Origin: CAXBDP01 sp963974465 | Lineage (GTDB): Bacteria > Bacteroidota > Bacteroidia > Cytophagales > Cyclobacteriaceae | Assembly (NCBI GenBank): GCA_049340005.1 | Contig: JBMPIY010000012.1 | Direction: 5' to 3' (one strand) | DNA length: 64,000 nucleotides | Shown: in pieces, positions 8,089 to 16,436 of the stretch | How the letters are laid out: each line of letters begins with the position of its first letter | Numbering within the stretch: the stretch's first letter is position 1 | Notes under the pieces: model-generated | What the model saw: the letters and a program-made list of their open reading frames with translations, nothing else | What the model was told of the DNA's origin: nothing | The model's database searches: none | Program-made: the position numbers and the translations under genes

Positions 8089-8725
8089 TCCTACCGCGCT
8101 TTTGTAAGGCGGGCTACTTTAAATTAAGGATTTGCAATCCTGAAGTCAATGGAAACGATAAAAGGAGAAAGTTTTATTAAGTTAATTGCATCGATTGTGT
8201 AGAAAGGAAAATAGATCGGAACGCTTTACAAAAGCGCGCCAGTTGAGATAATGAGGGAAAACCCACATCCTCCGCAATTGTCTGAATCAGCCTGCTTGCC
8301 GAGGTAAGAATTTGCAGAATTTATATATTCTCAGAATTTTGTATCAGGCTTCACCGCAATTGTCTGAACTATCCCACCTCGAAGGGCAGGGATTAGAGAT
8401 GATTTTTTTGATGGACTATGATTTCAGGCTCCAGAGGAGCGAAATATCCATAGATAATCGAGAGGCACAAATCATCCTCCCGCCTCAACCATCCAAAAAT
8501 AGAATTAGACCTAAATCAACTGCTCTCCAACTCCAACGACAACTCTTCAATATTCTCTGCTTTTTGAATCATCTATCTTCACCGCATTTGCCAACTGTTC
8601 GACATTTGCAATGTCGTACTACAGATAAAGAGGATTTGTAATCCGATAAACGAGAACGAGGGAAAACCCCCATCCTCCGCAATTGTCTGAATCACACCCG
8701 CCTTGGAGGGCAGGGATTAGCCGGA
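8089..8725. repeat. Patch of short palindromes and direct repeats
   Basis: Direct repeats: a 37-base unit at 8253-8289 and 8658-8694 (GAGGGAAAACCC..CATCCTCCGC then AATTGTCTGAATCA), with a 15-base piece at 8354-8368; GGGCAGGGATTAG recurs near 8384 and 8708. Palindromes: GGATTTGCAATCC (8128), GACATTTGCAATGTC (8601) and GGATTTGTAATCC (8632). A perfect 13-base inverted pair, CGCGCTTTTGTAA (8095) and TTACAAAAGCGCG (8226), flanks the first part. The pattern resembles REP-type extragenic repeats or the wreck of a mobile element. I see no credible gene in 7961-8776. Confidence 0.6.
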
Positions 8726-8776
8726 TTAAAATATTTTATTACAAAAGCCTAAATCAATTGACCATAAAAACGCTAT

Positions 8777-9124
8777 TTATAAAGCAGAATTAGCTTCTCT
8801 CTTATAAAACACCTTACCTATCCTCATTATATGATCAAGAAATTCAGAGTTTGATATTTTATGGTAAATGGAAATATCGAATTTGTAGGGTAACAACAAA
8901 TCATCTAAATCAAACTCAATTTTAGTTAGTAAACTCAAGTCAATATTCTTTCCAATAAGCGACAGATCAATATCGGAAGCAGGTTTGTAATTACCCATAG
9001 CTCTAGAACCATAAATCAAGACGCTCTCTATTTGTGGATATTTTGCGAATACATTATTAATACAGTTCACCTCTTCCTTAGTCAATCCTGATTTTTCCAT
9101 TCTATTGTAATTTTCCTTGCTCAT
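8777..9124 (-). CDS. mntA: MNT-type nucleotidyltransferase (antitoxin of HEPN/MNT pair)
   Basis: A 115-residue minimal nucleotidyltransferase. The signature G-S-x(10)-D-x-D is intact: GSRAMGNYKPASDIDLSL, with Gly39-Ser40 and Asp51/Asp53. In type VII toxin-antitoxin systems such MNT proteins adenylylate (AMPylate) the HEPN partner and silence it. It follows the HEPN gene directly; this start overlaps it by 23 bases, while a second ATG at 9100 would begin one base after the HEPN stop. The size and order fit HI0073/HI0074-type pairs. Activity is inferred from the family. Confidence 0.85.
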   Translation of the reverse strand: MSKENYNRMEKSGLTKEEVNCINNVFAKYPQIESVLIYGSRAMGNYKPASDIDLSLIGKNIDLSLLTKIEFDLDDLLLPYKFDISIYHKISNSEFLDHIMRIGKVFYKREANSAL

Positions 9125-9572
9125 TACTTTTCTTGGATTCCATAATCTGATGAAATTCTAAAAAAGCAGGATAATACTCTTTCATTATTTTAACAAAAAT
9201 CTCATTAGCAACTTCTTCATTATAAGTATGCGATGTCTTGTTTCTACTGCCTATCATGTCCATCCAAACTTGGCCATTGGATATGATTTTTAGTTGAAAG
9301 GCCTCTCGACTTGCGTCCCTACTTCCTCCAATACTTGTGTTACCCTGAAATACAGCATAATCTTTCATCACATTCCACGCGAGCTCATGTGTATATTCAA
9401 AACGCTGAATTAATCCTTCTCTAATTATTTCATCCAAAACATAATCTAAACCCTCGTCTTCATGGTCATCTTCTAACAGATTGTTTTTGATGTATTCAAC
9501 TGCTTGCGAAAGTTTGTGTAATGCTTTTACAAAATTTGAAAAACGCTGCTCCCATCTAATGTCTTGTTCCAT
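9102..9572 (-). CDS. hepT: HEPN-family nucleotidyltransferase partner (HI0074 type toxin)
   Basis: A 156-residue, mostly helical protein of the nucleotidyltransferase substrate-binding family (HI0074). Recognisable segments are RFEYTHELAWNVMKDY (about 57-72), GGSRDASREAF and the HEPN catalytic pattern R-x4-H (Arg110...His115 in SRNKTSHTYN). HEPN toxins of this type are RNases kept inactive by the adjacent MNT enzyme. It is first in the two-gene minus-strand unit, with the start 87 bases from the divergent trmN6. The acidic linker at 33-48 (EDDHEDE) makes it slightly longer than usual. Toxicity is not shown by sequence alone. Confidence 0.85.
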   Translation of the reverse strand: MEQDIRWEQRFSNFVKALHKLSQAVEYIKNNLLEDDHEDEGLDYVLDEIIREGLIQRFEYTHELAWNVMKDYAVFQGNTSIGGSRDASREAFQLKIISNGQVWMDMIGSRNKTSHTYNEEVANEIFVKIMKEYYPAFLEFHQIMESKKSNEQGKLQ

Positions 9573-9659
9573 TTCAAAAGGATATTAATTTGAATTCTAA
9601 ATATACCTATCAATTTCAAAAATCTAACCTTTACTTTGTAGCTGTATCCAAAATCAGCA

Positions 9660-10373
9660 ATGCCCAACACCGTATTCCATTTCAAGCAATTCAGCATTCA
9701 GCAAGGTGATACAGCCATGAAGGTGACTACGGATGCGTGTATTTTTGGTGCGGTGCTATGCAGGTTTGCAGCTAAAGGTGTCACTGGATTGGATATTGGC
9801 GCTGGTACGGGTTTGTTGACTTTGATGGTGGCGCAAGGTGGAATCAAGCCAATAACCAGCTTAGAAATAGATAGCAATGCCTACAATCAAGCCAAAGCTA
9901 ATATTGAGGCCAGTAAATGGAATACCGACATCTCGCTTTTGCATACAAGCTTACAGGCATTTCAAGACAGTGCTCAATCTCCATTTGGCTTGATTTTCAG
10001 TAATCCGCCATTTTATCCCAATTACCTAAAAAGCAAAAATGCTGCAACCAATGCAGCTATGCACCAATCGACTTTAAGCTTCGCTGAATTATTGCTGGGC
10101 GTGAAAAAGCTCCTTTCAGCAGACGGTGAATTTTGGGTTTTGCTGCCTTATGTTCAAGCAATAGCATTTGAGCAGTTAGCTGTCGGGCATGGCTTGTATA
10201 GAAATTTGGAATGGAAAATCCGTGAAAATGAGCATAAACCTTGGATTAGGGTAATCCAAAAATACGCATTCAATGCAAGTAGCAATCCTCAAAAGCTGAC
10301 TCTTACCATTCGGGATGAAGAGCGTAACTATAGTGCCGAAATGAAAAAGCTAATGGAGGATTTTTATCTTTAA
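9660..10373 (+). CDS. trmN6: tRNA1(Val) (adenine(37)-N6)-methyltransferase
   Basis: A 237-residue SAM-dependent methyltransferase of the TrmN6/YfiC group, which methylates A37 of tRNA1(Val). It opens with FHFKQFSIQQGDTAMKVTTDA, typical of the family. The SAM-binding loop is GLDIGAGTGLLTL (about 43-55), and the catalytic N6-adenine motif NPPF sits at 115-118 (SNPPFYPN). The protein is full length and cytoplasmic. It is transcribed towards the saccharopine dehydrogenase-like gene, with only five bases between the two stop codons. No operon partner. Confidence 0.9.
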   Translation: MPNTVFHFKQFSIQQGDTAMKVTTDACIFGAVLCRFAAKGVTGLDIGAGTGLLTLMVAQGGIKPITSLEIDSNAYNQAKANIEASKWNTDISLLHTSLQAFQDSAQSPFGLIFSNPPFYPNYLKSKNAATNAAMHQSTLSFAELLLGVKKLLSADGEFWVLLPYVQAIAFEQLAVGHGLYRNLEWKIRENEHKPWIRVIQKYAFNASSNPQKLTLTIRDEERNYSAEMKKLMEDFYL

Positions 10374-10378
10374 TAAGC

Positions 10379-11719
10379 CTAATCTCTCTTGATTTCGGTT
10401 TCGTGAAATTGGATTCCAAACTTGCTAAGCTCTGCCAATATCGGATTGTAAATTTCCTTATTGATAGGCAGTTGAACTCCAGAAAGATTAATTTTTCCAT
10501 CTAGCACCATCATGGCTGCAATACCCAATGGCAAACCTACTGTCCGCGCCATGGCAGTGCGCTCTTGATCATCGCCAATATTTACCATGTGGGAGTGAAT
10601 TTCCCGTATCCTCCCGCCATCTACAAACTCGAATTTGTGCCACATCACAATCATATCCTTATCCTCATCTCTTAGCGCCCATCTCTTTTTCAGAATGTGC
10701 TCCAATATTTGCGCTGGCGTGCCTTTATCTAATCCCACCAAAGTATCATCAAATATTCCCGCCCAGCGGAGTTTATACATTTCGGCACCATCAAGCTCCA
10801 AGTTGAGATAATGCGCCAATTTCAGCTCTACAGAATCGTGTGGATTGTAGGAAAGGAAGCTATTGATAAACTGACGATGCGACATTTGGGCTACGTTTTC
10901 CATTTGGTAGCTATCATCCGTTGCGCCCAATTGCACAAAAATATCCCAGGCTTTGCAAAAACCAGTTTTGCGGAAGGTACCGCGATAAATTGTGCTTATA
11001 TTTTCTAAACCATAAACGCTACGATATTTGAGTGAATCGCGATTAGCATAGCCTTCGAAAAAGCCATGACCTGGAATATGAACAACCTCAGTGCGTCGAA
11101 ATACTTTATGGTAAGGAATAAACTTATAAAGCCCTTCTTGAATAAATTTGACTACCCCCTGCCCTGCCAGAACCACATTGCGCGGATTCCATGTAAAACG
11201 ATACTCCCAAGGATTATCATCCGTATCGGAAGGTGCTAGCAGTCCGCCAGTAAAACTCTCAAAAGCTCTTAATTCATGTCCTTTGGAGCGTATTTCGTCA
11301 ATTACTTTAATGGCGGACATGTGATCTATACCCGGATCTAGACCACATTCCATCAAAATCAAAATATCCTTTTCACTCGCCTTTTGATGTAAGGCTTTGA
11401 TCTCATCAGAAGCATAAGAAGCAGTGATTAAATGTTTTGCCATCTGCACGCAGACCTCAGCTACTTTAATATGCAAATGAGCGGGAACCATTGAAATCAC
11501 CAAATCGCTATTGGCTATATGATCGGCCAATCCTTGTTGATCGAATAAATCGAATTGGAAGGCTTCAGCAGTTTGATAATTTTTCACTTTTTGCTCGGCC
11601 AATTGCAAATCGACATCACCCACCCGCAATTTCCAATTTCGGGAAGCGCATTGCTCTGCCAAGTAATCAATCAAAATAGTGGAAGACCTACCTGCACCTA
11701 ATACTAATATTTGCTTCAT
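10379..11719 (-). CDS. Saccharopine dehydrogenase family protein
   Basis: A 446-residue oxidoreductase-like protein with an N-terminal Rossmann fold (LVLGAGRSSTILIDYLA) and the conserved LILMECGLDPGIDHMSA block near residue 130. The SFTGGLLAP segment and the C-terminal domain follow those of saccharopine reductase-type enzymes. In bacteria such proteins serve in lysine or spermidine metabolism; which applies here is not visible. I chose the ATG at 11719 (MKQILVLGAG), which puts the Rossmann strand at the N-terminus as usual; an earlier ATG at 11767 would add 16 charged residues. It is divergent from cytidine deaminase. One octamer copy is on its coding strand at 10610. Confidence 0.85.
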   Translation of the reverse strand: MKQILVLGAGRSSTILIDYLAEQCASRNWKLRVGDVDLQLAEQKVKNYQTAEAFQFDLFDQQGLADHIANSDLVISMVPAHLHIKVAEVCVQMAKHLITASYASDEIKALHQKASEKDILILMECGLDPGIDHMSAIKVIDEIRSKGHELRAFESFTGGLLAPSDTDDNPWEYRFTWNPRNVVLAGQGVVKFIQEGLYKFIPYHKVFRRTEVVHIPGHGFFEGYANRDSLKYRSVYGLENISTIYRGTFRKTGFCKAWDIFVQLGATDDSYQMENVAQMSHRQFINSFLSYNPHDSVELKLAHYLNLELDGAEMYKLRWAGIFDDTLVGLDKGTPAQILEHILKKRWALRDEDKDMIVMWHKFEFVDGGRIREIHSHMVNIGDDQERTAMARTVGLPLGIAAMMVLDGKINLSGVQLPINKEIYNPILAELSKFGIQFHETEIKRD

Positions 11720-11817
11720 AGCTTCTAAATTATGCTCCAAATTAGACGCCCTTTTTCTGCCTTCCAAAACCTTAAGTCCATTATTTATGTATATTGTTAC
11801 CCTGTTTATTAAATTTT

Positions 11818-12306
11818 ATGAGCCAAACAAAGAAACTAGAAATTGAAGTGATTCATTATCAATCAATTGAAGACCTTCCAAAAATATATACCAACTTGCT
11901 ATTAGAAGCCCGAAATGCAGCTTCTCATTCATATTCTCCATATTCTCGATACGAAGTAGGTGCAGCGGTATTGTTGCAAAATGATATAATCGTTCCTGGA
12001 AGCAATCAAGAAAACTCTTCTTATCCTACGGGATTGTGTGCCGAGCGTGTGGCATTATTTGCTGCAGCTACTCAGCATCCTGGCATCAAAGTAAGGGCTA
12101 TTGCTATAACGGCTCGTAAGGCTGGAAATGAGCATTTTGAAGCTGTGACACCTTGCGGAAGCTGCCGACAAGTGATGTGCGAATATGAAGATTTGCATCA
12201 AGAGGATATCACAGTAATAATGGAGGCTGGAAATGGCGAAGTGAACATCGTAAAAAATGCAGGCAGTTTACTCCCATTGAAATTTAGTCATGCAAATTTG
12301 AAATAA
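11818..12306 (+). CDS. cdd: Cytidine deaminase
   Basis: A 162-residue homologue of tetrameric zinc cytidine deaminase, converting cytidine/deoxycytidine to uridine/deoxyuridine for pyrimidine salvage. Motifs: SYSPYSRYEVGAAVL near the N-terminus, CAERVAL with zinc-ligand Cys74 and proton-shuttle Glu76, and PCGSCRQ with Cys113 and Cys116. It carries about 25 extra N-terminal residues compared with short family members. The ATG at 11818 is preferred over an in-frame TTG at 11794. The stop overlaps the next gene's start by one base, so the two are probably co-transcribed. Confidence 0.92.
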   Translation: MSQTKKLEIEVIHYQSIEDLPKIYTNLLLEARNAASHSYSPYSRYEVGAAVLLQNDIIVPGSNQENSSYPTGLCAERVALFAAATQHPGIKVRAIAITARKAGNEHFEAVTPCGSCRQVMCEYEDLHQEDITVIMEAGNGEVNIVKNAGSLLPLKFSHANLK

Positions 12307-12941
12307 TGCAAAAGGATATTTTAGTAAATTTTAGGGCAAGATATTTCCAATCGAATGAGCCAAGTGAGCATATCAAAAATGTATATTTTGTATGTCATGG
12401 GCATGGAATGTTAGCTTATTATTTTCTAAAAAAATTCGAAGGCTTGTTTGATAGTGAAACGATTGTGGTTGCTCCCGAAGGCTTGTCAAGATATTACTTG
12501 GATGGATTTAGCGGGAGGGTTGGTGCCACTTGGATGACCAAAGAAGAACGCCTTACAGACATTCACAATTATGTGACCTATCTCGATACGGTATATCAAG
12601 AAGTGATAAACCATTGCCCAAATGCACGAATTACTTTACTGGGATTTAGTCAAGGAAGTGCAACTGCCAGTAGATGGCTGATGCATGGCAAAAACCATTT
12701 TGATAGATTGATTCTCTGGGCGGGAATCTTCCCACCAGACTTACCATTCGAACTAAGCGAGCAAAAATTGAAGGATACTGAAATTACTTTCGTGTATGGC
12801 CAGAATGATCCTTATCTAAGCGAACAGAAAATGAATGAGCTGAGAGATATTACCAGCAAGCTAGGTGTGCAAACAAAAGAAATGGTGTTTGATGGTGCCC
12901 ACGAAATCGATAGCGAAACACTATTGAAATTCAAAAATTAG
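12306..12941 (+). CDS. Alpha/beta hydrolase (carboxylesterase/phospholipase-like)
   Basis: A 211-residue alpha/beta hydrolase. The nucleophile elbow is GFSQGS with Ser115; Asp168 in YGQNDPY and His199 in FDGAHEID complete a plausible Ser-Asp-His triad in the order expected for the carboxylesterase/phospholipase-like group. The HGHG segment at 31-34 could form the oxyanion hole. No signal peptide, so cytoplasmic. It starts on the last base of the cytidine deaminase stop, suggesting translational coupling, though a functional link is not obvious. An octamer copy at 12511 encodes SGRV. Substrate unknown. Confidence 0.82.
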   Translation: MQKDILVNFRARYFQSNEPSEHIKNVYFVCHGHGMLAYYFLKKFEGLFDSETIVVAPEGLSRYYLDGFSGRVGATWMTKEERLTDIHNYVTYLDTVYQEVINHCPNARITLLGFSQGSATASRWLMHGKNHFDRLILWAGIFPPDLPFELSEQKLKDTEITFVYGQNDPYLSEQKMNELRDITSKLGVQTKEMVFDGAHEIDSETLLKFKN

Positions 12942-12957
12942 GAATTTCCTGCTAATC

Positions 12958-13713
12958 TCACTTCTTATTAATCATAGTAGAAGCAGCCTGATCGCTGGAC
13001 AATAACAACATATCGGCAACATTTACATGAGCAGGTCTTGTTGCCATATAGCAAATAGCATCGGCAACATCTTCAGCTGTAAGTGGCTGATAGCCTTTGT
13101 AAATTGAAGCAGCTCTTTCTTCATCGCCTTTGAAACGGACTAAACCAAATTCTGTCTCCACCATTCCAGGGCAAACTTGGCTTACTCGGATGCCTTTATC
13201 ATACAAGTCGCGACGCATACCAGCAGTCAAAGCATCCACAGCAAATTTGCTAGCGCAATAGACATTGCCATTTGGATATACTTCTTTGCCTGCAATAGAT
13301 CCAATATTGATCACCTGCCCTACTCCACGTGCTACCATACCGGGAATCACTGCTTTGGAAACATACAATAAGCCCTTCACATTGATATCGATCATGGCAT
13401 CCCAATCTTCCAAATCACCATCTTGGATGGGTGCGAGTCCATGTGCATTGCCCGCATTATTTACTAGCAAATCTATTTTACTCCATCTTTCCGGCAATGA
13501 GCCAATTTCCTTGGCCACCGCTTCCTTATCTCGCACATCAAATGATAGTGAGAAAAATCCGCATTTTCCATTTAATTCCTCCTTCAATGCGGCAAGTCTC
13601 TCTTCTCTACGACCGCATGCGATTATGTCAAAACCATTTTCAGCTAATAATAATGCAGTAGCTTTTCCGATTCCAGATGTAGCACCGGTTACAAGGGCAA
13701 TTTTTCGACTCAT
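12958..13713 (-). CDS. Short-chain dehydrogenase/reductase (YdfG-like)
   Basis: A 251-residue classical SDR. The cofactor motif TGATSGIG lies at 9-16, NNAG at 84-87, and the catalytic set Ser138, Tyr151 and Lys155 (YCASK). After the active site, VSQVCPGMVETEF resembles the serine/3-hydroxy acid dehydrogenases of the YdfG group, so oxidation of small hydroxy acids with NADP is possible. Cytoplasmic. Its start codon overlaps the stop of the upstream porT-like gene by one base, so it is the last gene of a ubiE-porT-SDR unit. Substrate is inferred only from family resemblance. Confidence 0.88.
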   Translation of the reverse strand: MSRKIALVTGATSGIGKATALLLAENGFDIIACGRREERLAALKEELNGKCGFFSLSFDVRDKEAVAKEIGSLPERWSKIDLLVNNAGNAHGLAPIQDGDLEDWDAMIDINVKGLLYVSKAVIPGMVARGVGQVINIGSIAGKEVYPNGNVYCASKFAVDALTAGMRRDLYDKGIRVSQVCPGMVETEFGLVRFKGDEERAASIYKGYQPLTAEDVADAICYMATRPAHVNVADMLLLSSDQAASTMINKK

Positions 13714-14465
13714 TATTGGAAATTTAAGTAAAGGGTCACACTATTATACGTTACTCTATCGAGGCCTCGGGTGAGGTCATTATCCCGACTGGCAAGCAAA
13801 TTAGACAAACCGTATGAAAATCTCAATTCGGGTGAGAACTTGAAAAAGGAAAAATAAATTTCTGAACCGAACCCGATATCTACAGCCAAATCTGACCTCA
13901 ATAACTCTACACGATCTTGAGTAGAATCTTCATCCTTGCGTTTGCCGCCTTCCAATATTGGTTTCACCCCACCAATCAGATACATGCGATGGTTGCCATG
14001 CCGAGACGATTTCCATTTTAGCAAAAGAGGAAATTCGATGCGTGTACCTTCTATCAATTCCTCCCTCACACTTCCCTCGCTACCTTGTGCGCCTGCATAG
14101 TGATAATTGAGTCGGGTTTCGTAAAAGGCAATATTTGGATGAAATCGAAAATCCCAATAATCACTCAATCGAGCATTTATTAGGAAACCTATAGAAAAAC
14201 CTGGTGAGGATTGCGGGAGGATAGCCGATAAGTTGGCTACACTATCAAATTCATTATTATAAATGATATTATTAAAACTAGAATGAACCGCCAATGAAAA
14301 GCCATAATGATACTTTTGCTTATCGTATCCTGGCAGGTTTTCTTCGATCCATTTTTTCTTCTGAGCTGTAGCTGAAAAGCCTGCAAAGAATAATAAAAAA
14401 GCTAAAGCATAAATTATTTTATGCCTGTGTAAATTGAGCTTATTCCAAGAGTTAATGGCTTGCAT
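13713..14465 (-). CDS. porT: PorT/SprT-like outer-membrane protein (type IX secretion)
   Basis: A 250-residue protein with an N-terminal signal (KIIYALAFLLFFAGFSATAQ) after a short basic lead. The rest is beta-barrel-like, with YHYGFSLAVHSSFN, GFSIGFLINARLSDYWDFRFHP and a C-terminal strand ending in LYLNFQ. Sequence, size and position just downstream of the menaquinone methyltransferase fit PorT/SprT, an outer-membrane component needed for type IX secretion and gliding in Bacteroidota. The start overlaps ubiE by 52 bases. It carries an octamer copy in the template orientation at 14213. The assignment rests on motif resemblance and neighbourhood. Confidence 0.78.
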   Translation of the reverse strand: MQAINSWNKLNLHRHKIIYALAFLLFFAGFSATAQKKKWIEENLPGYDKQKYHYGFSLAVHSSFNNIIYNNEFDSVANLSAILPQSSPGFSIGFLINARLSDYWDFRFHPNIAFYETRLNYHYAGAQGSEGSVREELIEGTRIEFPLLLKWKSSRHGNHRMYLIGGVKPILEGGKRKDEDSTQDRVELLRSDLAVDIGFGSEIYFSFFKFSPELRFSYGLSNLLASRDNDLTRGLDRVTYNSVTLYLNFQ

Positions 14466-15136
14466 TCAGTGTTTTTGTATCCAATATTATCAAGTATATC
14501 AGTGAAGTTTTTTCCATCAGGAAAATCTCTCACAGATTCTGGCAAATATGTATAAGCCGAGTTATCTTTCGAAACGACTTTACCTATGCCCGGCAATATA
14601 TTTTTAAAGTAGAAATTATAAATCTGTTTGAATGGAAATGCTTTTGGTTTAGAAAACTCAAGTATTACCACTTTTCCACCTGGCTTCAATACTCGGTACA
14701 TTCCTTCCAAGCCCTTTCTCAAGTTTTCGAAATTTCTTACCCCAAATGAAACGATCACTGCATCGAACATATTGTCATCGAATTGCAAGTCTTCGGAATC
14801 ACCCGTTTGCAGTTGGATTTTATCTGCAAGTCCTTTTTGGATCATTTTCTTCTTGCCTACATCAAGCATCCCTTCCGAAATATCCACGCCAATGATTTTA
14901 TCTGGATTGAGGACAAGTGCTTCCAATGCAAAATCACCTGTTCCAGTAGCTACATCAAGTATCATTTTTGGCTGCAATTCCTTCAATTGCTTAATGGCCT
15001 TCTTCCTCCAGCGAATATCGATACCCAAACTCAAAACATGATTGAGTAAATCATATTTCGGGCTGATGCTGTCAAACATATCCGCCACTTGTTTCTTCTT
15101 CCCTTCTCCCCTGTCTTTGTATGGTACTACTGTCAT
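14414..15136 (-). CDS. ubiE: Demethylmenaquinone methyltransferase
   Basis: A 240-residue UbiE/MenG-type SAM methyltransferase catalysing the last step of menaquinone synthesis. Motifs: VADMFDSISPKYDLLNHVLSLGID (family opening), LDVATGTGDFALEA (SAM-binding loop), GVDISEGML, and VRNFENLRKGLEGMYRVLKPGG towards the C-terminus. I took the ATG at 15136 (MTVVPYK); the frame extends to an ATG at 15166 whose ten extra residues are not family-like. First gene of a ubiE-porT-SDR unit. In Bacteroidota menaquinone is the main respiratory quinone, so this is expected to be essential (established for the pathway, inferred here). Confidence 0.93.
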   Translation of the reverse strand: MTVVPYKDRGEGKKKQVADMFDSISPKYDLLNHVLSLGIDIRWRKKAIKQLKELQPKMILDVATGTGDFALEALVLNPDKIIGVDISEGMLDVGKKKMIQKGLADKIQLQTGDSEDLQFDDNMFDAVIVSFGVRNFENLRKGLEGMYRVLKPGGKVVILEFSKPKAFPFKQIYNFYFKNILPGIGKVVSKDNSAYTYLPESVRDFPDGKNFTDILDNIGYKNTECKPLTLGISSIYTGIK

Positions 15137-15382
15137 GATTTCTAATTCTGGTGCAATATTAATCAATAACTCGCCTACCTCCCGCTTAGTTAGAGAAAAA
15201 TGAAAAGAGATACTAAAATTTTCTAAAATAGAGGAATCAGGAAAGCCAAAACCCTGATTCTACATTTTTCAAGAAATAAATTTCAAACAAAAGCACCAAC
15301 CATCCATTTCAGCACCCATTTGTCAGGAATATGATGGGTATAGATTTTTTACTTGGTGTATATGGTATAATTTTGTCGTCCT

Positions 15383-15997
15383 ATGGCAAAAGAAAGGATT
15401 GTTTCAGCAGAATTTGTGATGAGTAATACGGATCCGGCCAAGTGCCCTGAGCCCAATATGCCAGAGTATGCTTTTATTGGTAGATCTAATGTGGGCAAAA
15501 GCTCGCTCATAAATATGCTTGTTGGCCGTAAAGCTATGGCCAAGACTTCTGGTACGCCTGGCAAAACTCAGCTGATTAATCACTTTCTGATAAACAACTC
15601 TTGGTACATTGTGGATTTGCCAGGATATGGCTACGCAAAGACGAGTCGTACAAACAGAACAAGTTGGGAGAAAATGATCAAAACTTATTTGGAATCCCGA
15701 CCAAATTTGGTTTATGTGTTTGTGCTAATAGATAGCCGAATAGATCCGCAAAAAAATGATATGGAGTTTATCAATTGGCTGGGCAAACAAGGAATTCCTA
15801 TTTGTCTCGTTTTTACAAAAATTGATAAGCAAACTGTAAACAAGTCGCAAATGGCTATTGCTAAGTTCAACAGAGAGCTAAAACTCACTTGGGAGGCATT
15901 GCCACAGGAATTTGCTTCCTCGTCCGAAACGAAACAAGGGCGGGAGGAAATTTTGGATTTTATTGAATATTGGAACCAACAATTTAAGGAAGAATAA
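15383..15997 (+). CDS. engB: Ribosome biogenesis GTPase EngB/YsxC
   Basis: A 204-residue single-domain GTPase of the EngB family, needed for large ribosomal subunit assembly. G1 is GRSNVGKSS (33-41), G3 is DLPGYGYAK (78-86), G4 is TKID (145-148), and the SGTPGKTQ switch segment precedes G3. Full length, cytoplasmic. TAATTTTG at 15368 fits a -7 promoter element. The next gene (DUF5606) starts four bases after its stop, so a three-gene unit is likely. An octamer copy at 15940 encodes the REE near its C-terminus. Confidence 0.95.
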   Translation: MAKERIVSAEFVMSNTDPAKCPEPNMPEYAFIGRSNVGKSSLINMLVGRKAMAKTSGTPGKTQLINHFLINNSWYIVDLPGYGYAKTSRTNRTSWEKMIKTYLESRPNLVYVFVLIDSRIDPQKNDMEFINWLGKQGIPICLVFTKIDKQTVNKSQMAIAKFNRELKLTWEALPQEFASSSETKQGREEILDFIEYWNQQFKEE

Positions 15998-16001
15998 ATA
16001 C

Positions 16002-16436
16002 ATGGAATTTAACGAAATAGCTAGCATTACAGGCAAAGGTGGCTTGTACAAAATTGTAAAAGGAGGAAGACAAGGTGTGATTCTGGAAAGTATGGACGAT
16101 GCAAAGAAACGGATTCTTGCAGGCCCAGCTACCCAAGTTTCTCTGTTAGAGGAAATCTCCATTTACACTGTGTCGGACGATAACACTCCATTGCTTGATG
16201 TATTCAAGGCGATCAAGAATGAATTTGGTGAAGATCCAGGCATAGAGCATGATGCAACACCGACTGAACTTCGTAGTTTCATGAAACACATATTGCCCGA
16301 GCATGACGAAGAAAGAGTGTATCCTTCGAATATCAAAAAGCTAGTAGCATGGTATAGAATCATTATCAAACTATGCCCGGAAGTATTGGAAGATACTGAT
16401 GAGCCTAGAAGTGAAGTCGATGCTCCAACTCAATAA
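16002..16436 (+). CDS. DUF5606 family protein
   Basis: A 144-residue cytoplasmic protein that matches the Bacteroidota-specific DUF5606 family, with the opening EIASITGKGGLYKIVKGGRQG, VILESMDDAKKR and SLLEEISIYT. The family's function is unknown; the first 60 residues look like a small beta-rich domain, and the rest is helical with an acidic tail. The ATG at 16002 gives the family start. It is packed between engB and another small gene, with the stop directly abutting the next ATG, so all three are probably one transcript. Confidence 0.85.
   Translation: MEFNEIASITGKGGLYKIVKGGRQGVILESMDDAKKRILAGPATQVSLLEEISIYTVSDDNTPLLDVFKAIKNEFGEDPGIEHDATPTELRSFMKHILPEHDEERVYPSNIKKLVAWYRIIIKLCPEVLEDTDEPRSEVDAPTQ

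Noticed and set aside
8312..8641. 109-codon open frame in the repeat patch
   Set aside because: It runs across the short repeats and a palindrome, has no domain-like composition and no clear start region.
13265..13774. 169-codon frame opposite the SDR and porT genes
   Set aside because: Antisense to two clearly identified genes and without recognisable motifs.
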